64,000 nt of DNA from Mycobacterium simiae (GTDB lineage Bacteria > Actinomycetota > Actinomycetes > Mycobacteriales > Mycobacteriaceae). The translations under genes and the position numbers were made by a program. The stretch is from positions 5,270,001-5,334,000 of the forward strand of contig NZ_AP022568.1 of the NCBI RefSeq assembly GCF_010727605.1, read 5' to 3'. Position 1 is the stretch's first letter. Every line of letters begins with the position of its first letter. Below the pieces are notes generated by a model. It was not told where the DNA came from. It saw only the letters and a program-made list of their open reading frames with translations, and did no database searches. Shown here piece by piece: positions 16,441-24,421 of this stretch.

Positions 16441-17049
16441 TTAGAGCCCGGATGGCACAGCCTGGCCATTGACCGTCACCGCCACCCGACCGGTCGTCGG
16501 ATTGAACTCGATCTTGCCGTGCTCGAACGTCGACACCTGTAGGTCACCGACGTTGTTCACGTCACTAGTGGGCAAGCCCAGCGGACCTGCCGAACCGTTA
16601 GTGCCGGTAGTCGCGGGCGTCCCGTCCGGCGCACGGGGGACGTTCCAGGCCTCGCGGATCTTGCCCAGAATGATATATGCGGGGGTGCCGACCGCGCCGT
16701 TCTTGGCCGTGATCGCGCCGCCCTGGAACTGCTGGAAAATTACCCCGCTCTCCCGTGTCCCCGCGTTGCGGTCACCCGTCAGCGGCTTACCCAGAGCCTT
16801 CTTCTGATCCTCGGTCGCCGACGAATATTTGGCGGCGATCGGTCCGGTCAGAGTCACCTCGACGTTGCCCTCCCCGATCAGCTTCACCGCAGTGGGCTGC
16901 GCTGGGGTTGTCGGGCTGGAGATGACGTTCGTCTCGGGGTGCGGCGGCATCGACGCGTCGACGCTCTTGCTATTGCTGCAGCCTGCAGTGATTAGCGCGG
17001 CGGCGGCCAGGCCGACGACTGCCGCATGGGCATATGTGGTCGTTCTCAT
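16441..17049 (-). CDS. LGFP-repeat lipoprotein
   Basis: About 202 residues. Signal peptide MRTTTYAHAAVVGLAAAALI is followed by lipobox ITAGC, so it is a probable acylated envelope lipoprotein. The mature part begins with a Pro/Thr-rich linker, then a helical segment (PIAAKYSSATEDQKKALG) and at least one LGFP-type repeat (GAVGTPAYIILGKIREAWN ... GPLGLPTSD ... STFEHGKIEFNPTTG). LGFP repeats are thought to bind cell-wall polymers. ATG 17049 follows AGAGGAA. There is no operon partner. Confidence 0.82.
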   Translation of the reverse strand: MRTTTYAHAAVVGLAAAALITAGCSNSKSVDASMPPHPETNVISSPTTPAQPTAVKLIGEGNVEVTLTGPIAAKYSSATEDQKKALGKPLTGDRNAGTRESGVIFQQFQGGAITAKNGAVGTPAYIILGKIREAWNVPRAPDGTPATTGTNGSAGPLGLPTSDVNNVGDLQVSTFEHGKIEFNPTTGRVAVTVNGQAVPSGL

Positions 17050-17563
17050 GGGCTTCCTCTCGCGTCGTAACCAAAGCACTCGAGTGCGCAGGCGATCACG
17101 GTCGCCGTAACTCCGAACGAACTTACAACGCGGTCATCGACGGCTAGCCAGAGCAGCTGAGCAGGGATCACCGGTGTTCGATGAAATCCGGGCTCGGGAA
17201 GTTTCGTGGCACTCATCGATGTCGCGCACAGCGCAATGTGCACGAGTTAAATCTGCAGAGTTGCCAGTAGCGGATGCCGTGTTCATCGCACTTCAGCAGG
17301 GCGTCGCCAGGCACTACGGTTTCCTACCCAGTCAGCTGCACTACTCGTCATGACCGTCCCGCTCGAATAGTCAACAATTGCGCACAGAGGGTCAATCGCC
17401 GGCTATCGCAGCTTCGTAGCGTGGCGTTTGATCCTGTCATTCGACCGGACGCTGTGAGTGGCGCCACAGATACCAGCTGAACTGACAGCCCCTTTTGCTG
17501 AGTCACGTCCGGGCTCTCGGTCTGCTGCAGTGAAGACCGTTCTTAAGTGATTGGAGCAGTGCG
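17050..17563. other. Intergenic region upstream of LGFP lipoprotein and second GMC locus
   Basis: A 514-base stretch with no well-supported gene. It should contain the leftward promoter of the lipoprotein gene and the rightward promoter of the small ORF/GMC unit. A loose inverted repeat (GCACA ... TGTGC) lies near 17227-17242. Nothing else was recognised. Confidence 0.5.
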
Positions 17564-17836
17564 ATGCCGAGGCCCTCAGGGGTCCGGACCGATACGGTCC
17601 TCGTCCATACACAGGCGATCACCGTGGACACGAACAGTTGCCGATCCACCAACCGGCTAACGATGCCTGCCACCCACGACTTTCTGGACGGACTGCAGGT
17701 AATAGGTCAGAGGTTCGAACAGGCGGCCGGGGGCCGGCAGGCAGCCGTCTCCGACCACAATCGCCCCGAGACACCACTGTTCGCCGTCAGCATCGAGCGT
17801 CGGGCGCTTGCCACCACGAAGCACTCCACGACGTGA
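17564..17836 (+). CDS. Small hypothetical protein, possibly coupled to the GMC gene
   Basis: A 90-residue frame with GGAG 9 bases before its ATG, G/C-rich third positions and a stop that overlaps the GTG of the following GMC gene (GTGA). These features suggest a genuine coupled gene, but no domain is recognisable. The central part (DFLDGLQVIGQRFEQAAGG) could form an amphipathic helix. It may instead be part of the GMC mRNA leader. Confidence 0.4.
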   Translation: MPRPSGVRTDTVLVHTQAITVDTNSCRSTNRLTMPATHDFLDGLQVIGQRFEQAAGGRQAAVSDHNRPETPLFAVSIERRALATTKHSTT

Positions 17837-19461
17837 CAAGAGCGACCGACACGGGAAGTGCAAGCCACAGACCCTACGACTACGTCATCGTCGGTGCGGG
17901 CAGCGCGGGGTGCGTGCTGGCCAACCGCCTCACGGTAGCCACCGATGTGCGGGTTTTGCTTCTGGAAGCGGGCGGCACCGATGACGCGCCCGAGATTCGC
18001 ATTCCTGCTGCGCTGCATTCGATGTTCGGTGCTGAGTACGACTGGATGTACACGTCTGTCCCACAAGAATTTTCGGGACGCTCCGTTCGGGTACCCCGGG
18101 GCCGAACGCTGGGCGGGTCCTCATCGCTCAACGCGATGATCTACACACGCGGTAATCGCGCCGACTATGACCGCTGGCGTGACGAGTACGGCGCGAAAGG
18201 GTGGGGATTCGACGAGGTCCTGCCGTACTTCGTTCGATCGGAGGGAAATACGCGGCTCGGCGGCCCCTTGCACGGAACTCAGGGGCCGCTCTGCGTGGAA
18301 GACCCACGATGGATGCACGAACTTTGCCCGGTGTGGGTTGAATCTGCCATCGCAGCGGGCATCCCCGCCAACACCGACTTCAGCGGGCCCACTCAAACAG
18401 GTGCGGGCATTTACCAGGTGACACAACGAGACGGCCAACGATGGTCGGTCGCTGACGCCTACCTCCATCCCGTTGCTGATCGCCCAAATCTGAAGGTGCG
18501 CACCGGCAGCCATGTGAGCCGGATCATCGTGGAGGCTGGTGTGGCGGTTGGGGTCGAATACCATGACGCCTCCGGTGAACACTCCGTTCGCGCGGACCGC
18601 GAGGTGCTGCTCTGTGCGGGGGCTATCGCCTCGCCCCAGTTGCTGATGCTCTCGGGGATCGGGCCAGCCGATCAGCTACGCAACATTGGTGTCCCGGTAA
18701 TCATTGATGCGAAGAATGTCGGGCGTGGGCTGCAGGATCATCCGACCGTGGTCCTCAATTGGACAACAGTCGGCACCAGTGATTTTCGGGACATCGTCAC
18801 TACAGAGGAGGCAGCAGCACAGTGGTCGCAGGACCGGCGTGGGCCACTATCGTCCATCGTCAGTGAAGCGGGAATGTTCTGCTCGACGACGGCAGCGAGC
18901 GAACCACCTAACATCCAAATTTACGCCGCCGGGACATCGTATTGGGATGACGGAACCGGGCATGCACAACTACCGTGCACGGCAGCCGCCGTCACACTGA
19001 TCGATCCGGTCAGCCGCGGGGGGATACGGCTGCGCAGCTCGGATCCGGCTGACCACCCGCTGATTGATCCCCGCTTCTACACCGAACCGGCAGACCTACA
19101 GGCAGTGCTGACCGCGATGGAGATGGTTACCGGAATTGTGCACCAAAGACCATTGGCGAAGTTCATCAACGGACCGTGCCTGCCAGAAACTGATCAACTA
19201 GACCGCACCGCGCTTATGGATGTTCTTCGAGCACATAGCCAAACGATGTATCACCCCACCGGAACTTGCGCAATGGGTGGCTCCGCAGACTCTGTGCTCG
19301 ACCCAGAACTGCGCCTGCGCGGCGTCGCAGGCCTCCGCGTCGTCGATGCCTCGGTCATGCCCGCCACGATCCGCGGCAATACCAACGCGCCGGTCGTCAT
19401 GATCGCAGAAAAAGCAGCGGACCTAATCCTGGGCCTAGAAACCAAAAGGGGGCGGCCGTGA
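17833..19461 (+). CDS. GMC-family FAD oxidoreductase (choline dehydrogenase-like)
   Basis: About 542 residues. The FAD motif is YDYVIVGAGSAGCVLANRL. Signature 1 is GRTLGGSSSLNAMIYTRGN, signature 2 is GAIASPQLLMLSGIGP, and the C-terminal active-site blocks are MYHPTGTCAMGG and TIRGNTNAPVVMIAEKAAD. Start GTG 17833 fits the family N-terminus; the frame is open further upstream but without family similarity. It resembles the GMC at 13686 in order of motifs yet is clearly diverged, so the two probably use different alcohols. Translational coupling to the small upstream ORF is possible. Confidence 0.9.
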   Translation: MTRATDTGSASHRPYDYVIVGAGSAGCVLANRLTVATDVRVLLLEAGGTDDAPEIRIPAALHSMFGAEYDWMYTSVPQEFSGRSVRVPRGRTLGGSSSLNAMIYTRGNRADYDRWRDEYGAKGWGFDEVLPYFVRSEGNTRLGGPLHGTQGPLCVEDPRWMHELCPVWVESAIAAGIPANTDFSGPTQTGAGIYQVTQRDGQRWSVADAYLHPVADRPNLKVRTGSHVSRIIVEAGVAVGVEYHDASGEHSVRADREVLLCAGAIASPQLLMLSGIGPADQLRNIGVPVIIDAKNVGRGLQDHPTVVLNWTTVGTSDFRDIVTTEEAAAQWSQDRRGPLSSIVSEAGMFCSTTAASEPPNIQIYAAGTSYWDDGTGHAQLPCTAAAVTLIDPVSRGGIRLRSSDPADHPLIDPRFYTEPADLQAVLTAMEMVTGIVHQRPLAKFINGPCLPETDQLDRTALMDVLRAHSQTMYHPTGTCAMGGSADSVLDPELRLRGVAGLRVVDASVMPATIRGNTNAPVVMIAEKAADLILGLETKRGRP

Positions 19462-19599
19462 GGTGCCGATCATGATGCCGCTCATCGCAGCCCACCGCAG
19501 CGTGAAGACGCCTAGCTAGCCCGAAGCGGATAGGTTCATCATTTGTAAGAGACCAGCGTGACCAGATCTTGTCTCGGCCGTGCTACTGCAGTTAGCGCG

Positions 19600-19959
19600 T
19601 TAGGTGCAGCAGTTCGGGTCGAGCGCGATGCATAAGGCCTGCAAGGCGTCAGGGCGCACTCGATGAAACACGTTCATCCCGCGCCGATCGGACTGGACAA
19701 GACCGGCCTTCCGCAACTGCGCAAGGTGATGGCTCACCGTGGATTCACTCAGGTCCAGGACCGCGGCCAGCTCCCCGGATATTTCCTCGCCGGCCGCCGA
19801 GCCGAACAGGTAGGACATGATTTTGACTCGCACCGGATCTGCCAGCGCTTTGAGCCGTAACGCGATCGCTAGCGCGTCGGCATCGCTGAGCGGACCCGAG
19901 GCGACCGGGGAGCAACAGACCGGCGCCGTCGTATCAATTGCCGGCAAAGCTTTGGGCAT
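19600..19959 (-). CDS. ArsR/SmtB-family metalloregulator
   Basis: A 119-residue winged-helix repressor (LKALADPVRVKIMSYL, LDLSESTVSHHLAQLRKAGLVQSDRRG). Vicinal cysteines near the N-terminus (PVCCSP) and at the C-terminus (NCCT) are likely arsenite or metal ligands, placed outside the HTH as in the non-classical actinobacterial ArsR types. It diverges from cadI/arsI and acr3, and the gap has a 13-base inverted repeat, so it should repress the arsenic genes until metalloid binds. ATG 19959 is preceded by AGGATGG; an upstream in-frame ATG at 19977 is less likely. Confidence 0.9.
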   Translation of the reverse strand: MPKALPAIDTTAPVCCSPVASGPLSDADALAIALRLKALADPVRVKIMSYLFGSAAGEEISGELAAVLDLSESTVSHHLAQLRKAGLVQSDRRGMNVFHRVRPDALQALCIALDPNCCT

Positions 19960-19982
19960 AACACCATCCTGCCACAAAGATT

Positions 19983-20038
19983 GACATATATCGAAAAGGT
20001 GGGCATGCTGGGGCTCCGTCGCTAGTTCGATATATGTC
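19983..20038. promoter_or_regulatory. Paired ArsR operator half-sites
   Basis: GACATATATCGAA (19983-19995) and TTCGATATATGTC (20026-20038) are exact reverse complements separated by 30 bases in the arsR/cadI divergent promoter. Such AT-rich symmetric sites are typical for ArsR/SmtB repressors in GC-rich genomes. Confidence 0.7.
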
Positions 20039-20061
20039 TCACAACTCGGAGGCTCATTGCC

Positions 20062-20493
20062 ATGTCACGCGTTCAACTAGCCCTCAACGTCGATGATCTC
20101 GATGAAGCGATAACGTTCTACTCCAAGCTGTTTCACGCCGAACCAGCCAAACGTAAGCCGGGCTACGCCAACTTCGCCATCGCTGATCCGCCGCTGAAGC
20201 TGGTGCTGCTGGAAAACCCGGGGCAGGGCGGGTCACTGAATCATCTCGGGATCGAGGTCGAATCCAGCGAGGTGGTGCACGCCGAGATTGCCCGCCTCGC
20301 CGAAGCCGAGATGTTCACCGAGGAGGAGATCGCTACTACCTGCTGTTTCGCTATCCAGGACAAAGTGTGGGTAGTCGGTCCGGGCGGGGAGCGCTGGGAG
20401 GTCTACACCGTGCTGGCCGATTCCGACACCTTCGGCGCCAACCACACCCAGTCCCAGACCGATACCGCGGCGACGGCCACATCATGCTGCTGA
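20062..20493 (+). CDS. cadI: CadI/ArsI VOC-family protein
   Basis: A 143-residue VOC protein nearly identical in layout to mycobacterial CadI (SRVQLALNVDDLDEAITFYSKLF, PGYANFAIADPPLKLVLLENPG, LNHLGIEVE, TTCCFAIQDKVWVVGPGGERWEVYTVL). The family includes ArsI C-As lyases, which cleave carbon-arsenic bonds in trivalent organoarsenicals using Fe(II). The CC pair in TTCC and the His/Glu ligands (NHLG, RWEVY) are present. A second CC at the C-terminus may bind arsenic. It is expressed with acr3 under ArsR. Confidence 0.9.
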   Translation: MSRVQLALNVDDLDEAITFYSKLFHAEPAKRKPGYANFAIADPPLKLVLLENPGQGGSLNHLGIEVESSEVVHAEIARLAEAEMFTEEEIATTCCFAIQDKVWVVGPGGERWEVYTVLADSDTFGANHTQSQTDTAATATSCC

Positions 20494-20527
20494 CCGCCGA
20501 GCGCGACTGCGTGGACCGAAACATCCC

Positions 20528-21685
20528 ATGACCCAGCCGACCGTTGCTGATGATCAAACCCCCACGGGAACAAGGCTTTCGACCCTGAATCGGTTATTGC
20601 CGATCTGGATTGGGATCGCCATGGCCGTCGGGCTGCTGTTGGGACGCTGGGTGCCTGGCTTCAATGCTGTGTTGCAGAAAATCCAGATCGATGGGATCTC
20701 CCTGCCCATCGCGCTGGGTCTTTTGATCATGATGTATCCGGTACTGGCCAAGGTTCGCTATGACAGTCTGGACACCGTCACCAACGATCGCCGGCTGCTG
20801 ATTGGTTCACTGCTGCTGAACTGGGTGGTGGGCCCCGCGGTGATGTTCGCCCTGGCGTGGCTGCTGTTGGCGGATCTGCCCGAATACCGCACCGGGCTGA
20901 TCATCGTTGGGTTGGCGCGCTGCATCGCGATGGTCATCATTTGGAACGACCTGGCCTGCGGGGACCGCGAAGCCGCCGCCGTGCTGGTCGCGTTGAACTC
21001 GATCTTCCAGGTCGTCGCGTTCGCCGCGCTTGGCTGGTTCTACCTCTCGGTGTTGCCCGGCTGGCTGCATCTGCCCCAGGCCACCATCTCCACGTCACCG
21101 GGGCAGATCGTCAAGTCCGTGCTTATCTTCCTGGGCATCCCGCTGGCAGCCGGTTACCTTTCCCGCCGATTCGGTGAAAAAGCCAAAGGTCGCAGCTGGT
21201 ATGAAACCCGCTACCTGCCCGCCACCGGGCCCTGGGCACTCTACGGGCTACTGTTCACCATCGTGATCCTGTTCGCCCTGCAGGGCCACCAAATCACCAC
21301 CCGGCCAACAGATGTCGCCCGCATCGCACTGCCACTATTGACGTACTTCGCCATGATGTGGACCGGCGGCTACATTCTGGGCGCCGCACTCGGACTGGGT
21401 TATGCCCGCACTACCACCCTGGCGTTCACCGCCGCTGGCAACAACTTCGAACTCGCCATCGCCGTGGCGATCGCCACCTATGGCGCCACCTCCGGACAAG
21501 CCCTCGCCGGTGTCGTCGGACCCCTCATCGAAGTCCCCGTCCTCGTCGCCCTGGTCTACATTTCCCTGGCGCTACGACCACACCTGTTCCCCTCCCCAGC
21601 GGCTGACAGCGCGTCATCGAGGAGCTCCCACCGAGCGTCCTGTTCGTCTGCCTGCACAACGGCGGCTGGACTTGACGCGCAGTGA
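20528..21685 (+). CDS. acr3: Arsenite efflux transporter of the ACR3 family
   Basis: A 385-residue membrane protein with about ten hydrophobic segments. ACR3 landmarks are LGLLIMMYPVLAKVRYDSL, LNWVVGPAVMFALAWLLL, GLARCIAMVIIWNDLACGD (conserved Cys of the arsenite path), FLGIPLAAGYLSRR and TLAFTAAGNNFELAIAVAIA. It pumps As(III)/Sb(III) out. The last ~35 residues (SSRSSHRASCSSACTT...) are not ACR3 sequence. They are an out-of-frame reading of a vestigial ArsC domain. M. tuberculosis has an ACR3-ArsC fusion at this position, so this gene looks like a fusion truncated by frameshift. Confidence 0.92.
   Translation: MTQPTVADDQTPTGTRLSTLNRLLPIWIGIAMAVGLLLGRWVPGFNAVLQKIQIDGISLPIALGLLIMMYPVLAKVRYDSLDTVTNDRRLLIGSLLLNWVVGPAVMFALAWLLLADLPEYRTGLIIVGLARCIAMVIIWNDLACGDREAAAVLVALNSIFQVVAFAALGWFYLSVLPGWLHLPQATISTSPGQIVKSVLIFLGIPLAAGYLSRRFGEKAKGRSWYETRYLPATGPWALYGLLFTIVILFALQGHQITTRPTDVARIALPLLTYFAMMWTGGYILGAALGLGYARTTTLAFTAAGNNFELAIAVAIATYGATSGQALAGVVGPLIEVPVLVALVYISLALRPHLFPSPAADSASSRSSHRASCSSACTTAAGLDAQ
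21613..21675 (+). pseudogene. arsC: Remnant of arsenate reductase (ArsC, LMW-phosphatase type) fused to acr3
   Basis: In a frame different from acr3, these 63 bases read VIEELPPSVLFVCLHNGGWT then stop. SVLFVC-HNGG is the start of the phosphate-binding loop of LMW-phosphatase-type arsenate reductases, normally continuing RSQMA. The frame has a stop at 21604 and no start codon, and the rest of the domain is missing. It is therefore a decayed stump of an ACR3-ArsC fusion. Confidence 0.75.
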
Positions 21686-21710
21686 CCGCGGCCATGGCAG
21701 GTCGTATCCG

Positions 21711-22574
21711 TCACGATGTGAGCAGGGTGTCTCGCACTGCCGACACGGTGTGTTGTTGCCATAGGGCTTGTACCGGCACCATGAGCCTTGGTTCAAGGTC
21801 AATCACGCGAACACGGCCACTCATTGCTATGCCCGGGTCTGCCGTGACCAGGGCGACGGCACCGGTAGTTAGAGGCGCAGCAATCATTGCTGCGCCCTGG
21901 ACCCTGCTGACGACATAGTCGGGTTCGAAACCTGCACGGCGACAGGCACTCATCAGGAAATCACTGAAATAGGAGAAGCCCGGCGGCGACCAAAGGGCAA
22001 GGCGCTCGCCGGCCAAGTCCGTGATGTCGATACTTTCAGCAGCGGCCAGGTGATGCGTGCCGGGAACGGCGACCCGCACTCGGTGATAGCCGATGACCGC
22101 GCCGGACAGGTCGCCGGTAGGTGCGATCCCTCGCCGTAGGCCTAGATGCACAGACCCGTCGAGGACAGCGGCGTACAACTCGTCCGGGTAGAGCTGACGA
22201 AACGTGAACGACAGGTCGGGGTGCGCGTCTATAGCGGATTCGACCAGTTGATAAACCTCCGCACCACCTAGCGCAGGGCTGTGGCCGACCACCCACGCGT
22301 GCTGGTCGGCAGCAGCGCCGCGCACATGTGCGTCCACGGTTCGAGCAGCTGCCAGTAGCGGACGCGATTCGACGAGCAGTGCCTGCCCGGGGACCGTAAG
22401 AGTGATACGGCGTCCAGCCCTGACGAATAGACGCACCCCCAACTCTTTTTCGAGTTGACCGACGGCACTGCTCAACGCCTGCTGGCTCAGGTGCAACTGT
22501 GCCGCTGCGCCGGTGAAGCTGCCCACCTCGGCGACTTTGACGAACTGCTCGACGCGGCGCAGGTCATGAAGCAT
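21711..22574 (-). CDS. LysR-family transcriptional regulator
   Basis: About 287 residues with the LysR HTH (RRVEQFVKVAEVGSFTGAAAQLHLSQQALSSAVGQLEKELGVRLFVR) and a C-terminal periplasmic-binding-like effector domain. It diverges from a short-chain dehydrogenase gene by 74 bases and probably controls it. ATG 22574 is used; a TTG two codons earlier is possible. A T-N11-A palindrome overlaps the start, consistent with autoregulation. It ends 25 bases from the convergent acr3 gene. Confidence 0.9.
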   Translation of the reverse strand: MLHDLRRVEQFVKVAEVGSFTGAAAQLHLSQQALSSAVGQLEKELGVRLFVRAGRRITLTVPGQALLVESRPLLAAARTVDAHVRGAAADQHAWVVGHSPALGGAEVYQLVESAIDAHPDLSFTFRQLYPDELYAAVLDGSVHLGLRRGIAPTGDLSGAVIGYHRVRVAVPGTHHLAAAESIDITDLAGERLALWSPPGFSYFSDFLMSACRRAGFEPDYVVSRVQGAAMIAAPLTTGAVALVTADPGIAMSGRVRVIDLEPRLMVPVQALWQQHTVSAVRDTLLTS

Positions 22575-22587
22575 AGACAAAGTCTAT
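22573..22587. promoter_or_regulatory. LysR-type T-N11-A box overlapping the LysR start codon
   Basis: ATAGAC-AAA-GTCTAT is a perfect 6-base inverted repeat matching the LTTR pattern T-N11-A. It overlaps the regulator start codon and sits about 62 bases before the divergent SDR gene. Confidence 0.55.
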
Positions 22588-22648
22588 TTGTGGCTTGCTC
22601 CGGTTTTGCTGTTTTACGCTTGTGGTCCGATGTTTTTACAGTGGTGGC

Positions 22649-23398
22649 ATGACGACACTTGAAGGCAAGTCAGCCGTTATCGCTGCCGGAGCAAAAAACC
22701 TCGGTGGTCTCATCAGCAGGACATTGGCACAGAAGGGTGTCAATGTCGCGGTGCATTACAACAGTGCTGCTACCGAGACTGATGCCGACCGCACGGTGTC
22801 GGAAGTGACCGCGGCCGGCGTGCGGGCCATCAAGGTCCGAGGCGACCTCACCGTGCCGGGCAACGTCAAGGCTTTGTTCGACGCGGCGGTCGATGCCTTC
22901 GGCGGCGTGGATATTGCCATCAACACTGTCGGAAAGGTATTGCGCAAGCCAATTTTGGAGACCACCGAGGCCGAATACGACTCGATGTTCGACATCAACG
23001 CCAAGGCCGCATACTTTTTCATCCAAGAAGCTGGCCGACGTCTCAACGACCACGGCAGCCTGACCACGATCGTGACCGCATTGCTGGCCGCCTATACCGA
23101 CGGCTACTCCACCTACGCAGGCGCCAAGTCGCCGGTCGAGCACTTCGTCCGGGCCGCGTCCAAGGAGTTCGCACCGCGCCTGATCAACGTCAATAACATC
23201 GCGCCCGGACCGATGGACACGCCATTCTTCTACCCTCAAGAAACTCCCGAGCGGGCCGAGTTCCACGCCAGCCAAGCCATGGGCAACCGGCTCACCAAGG
23301 TCGAAGACATCGCGCCACTGGCCGTATTCCTCGCAGGCGACGGCCACTGGATCACCGGTCAGACCATCTTCGCCAACGGTGGCTACACCACACGTTAA
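22649..23398 (+). CDS. Short-chain dehydrogenase/reductase (SDR)
   Basis: A classical SDR of 249 residues. The cofactor loop is GAKNLGGLIS in place of the common TGxxxGIG, with DLTVPGNVKALFD and NTVGKVLRKP in the expected places. The catalytic motif is YSTYAGAKS (Tyr/Lys). PGPMDTPFFYP and ITGQTIFANGGYTTR complete the fold. The Ser of the catalytic triad is not obvious (TALLAAYTDG), a possible weakness. ATG 22649 aligns with SDR starts. The substrate is unknown; LysR control is likely from the divergent layout. Confidence 0.88.
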   Translation: MTTLEGKSAVIAAGAKNLGGLISRTLAQKGVNVAVHYNSAATETDADRTVSEVTAAGVRAIKVRGDLTVPGNVKALFDAAVDAFGGVDIAINTVGKVLRKPILETTEAEYDSMFDINAKAAYFFIQEAGRRLNDHGSLTTIVTALLAAYTDGYSTYAGAKSPVEHFVRAASKEFAPRLINVNNIAPGPMDTPFFYPQETPERAEFHASQAMGNRLTKVEDIAPLAVFLAGDGHWITGQTIFANGGYTTR

Positions 23399-23661
23399 GC
23401 CACGGCTACACCACAACAACGGTCAACGAGGCTGGGCACGCCCTTGCCGCCTACCGGCTTGTCTTTCAAGCAGTTTCGGATCATCACTAGAGACCACTCA
23501 AACGGCGCAACGCCTTCGCCTTCCCCGGCCAGCGCGCCCGCAAGCACCTCGATCCGCACATCATGATGATCACCTCATGATCCAAGGGTCGCCGGACGAG
23601 CCGGCCTTGGTGGCCGGCGTACGTCGCCAGTGAACCGGACTACCCATGCCAACATTCTCGT

Positions 23662-24342
23662 CTAGTGCTTCGGCCGCCAGTCGCCTATGGGTTCGCACAG
23701 GTTCCACTTCGGGAAGGCTCGGCGGAGCCGGTGCGGGCCATCCAATGTGATGTCGCCGGCGCGAAGGAGGGCCGGCCAACTTCGTGCGCCGCGGTGCCAG
23801 TCGACAAACGGTTGCGATCGAGCCTCGACGCTGAGATCGGAACGACCGCCAGGGTCGGAGTAGCACAACGCGGCGTCGCCGTGCTCAATCAGCATCCAGA
23901 AACGCCGATTGCCGGGGCGTTCCTCGGGGAACGTAAAAGAAACCACCACCCGGCCATTGGGCAGCGCGGCCCGGTTGAGCTGCACCTGGCACCACGCCCA
24001 CAGCGCGTATGCCGGATCTGTGTGCTCTCTTGTAACCCCTGCCCACCGTTGACCCCACATGGCTAGGGCACCGATGACCCCGGCGAGGTCGGTGCCCGCT
24101 TCGGTGAGCCGGTAGTGGTGCCCCCGGCCATCCGGCTTCTGCTGTATTGCGATGATCCCAGCACGCTGCAGCTCCTCGAGCCGCTTGATCAACATCGAGC
24201 GGGACATTGACGGCACACCATGCGCGATCGCCGAAAAGGTATCGGCACCGAACAACAGATTGCGCACGATCAACGGATTCCATCGCTCCGCGACGATCTC
24301 CGACGCCAGGGCGACCGGACAGTACTGACGATATGTGGCCAC
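23662..24342 (-). CDS. HxlR-family transcriptional regulator
   Basis: A 226-residue protein whose first ~100 residues form the HxlR winged helix (CPVALASEIVAERWNPLIVRNLLFG, SRSMLIKRLEELQRAGII, YRLTEAG). The rest is an alpha/beta extension (NGRVVVSFTFPEERPGNRRFWMLIEHGDAALCYSDPGG) resembling sterol-carrier/lipid-binding folds seen in long HxlR proteins, so it may sense a ligand. The conserved N-terminal Cys of redox-sensing HxlR proteins is present at residue 8. It is divergent from an ECF sigma gene, with an inverted repeat between. Confidence 0.85.
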   Translation of the reverse strand: MATYRQYCPVALASEIVAERWNPLIVRNLLFGADTFSAIAHGVPSMSRSMLIKRLEELQRAGIIAIQQKPDGRGHHYRLTEAGTDLAGVIGALAMWGQRWAGVTREHTDPAYALWAWCQVQLNRAALPNGRVVVSFTFPEERPGNRRFWMLIEHGDAALCYSDPGGRSDLSVEARSQPFVDWHRGARSWPALLRAGDITLDGPHRLRRAFPKWNLCEPIGDWRPKH

Positions 24343-24377
24343 GCAACCAAGTATGCGCCCATAGCCGGTATCGCACG

Positions 24378-24392
24378 GTTCTAAATAAGAAC
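24378..24392. promoter_or_regulatory. Inverted repeat in HxlR/sigma divergent promoter
   Basis: GTTCT-AAATA-AGAAC, 5-base perfect arms, lies 36 bases from the HxlR start and 30 from the sigma factor start. It is AT-rich compared with its surroundings. Candidate HxlR operator. Confidence 0.4.
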
Positions 24393-24421
24393 TTCACCAC
24401 GACCCTTTGCACGCCGAGTAT

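Noticed and set aside
17227..17242. GCACA/TGTGC symmetry similar to bases near 15580-15600
   Set aside because: Short, imperfect arms; could arise by chance and no common regulator is evident.
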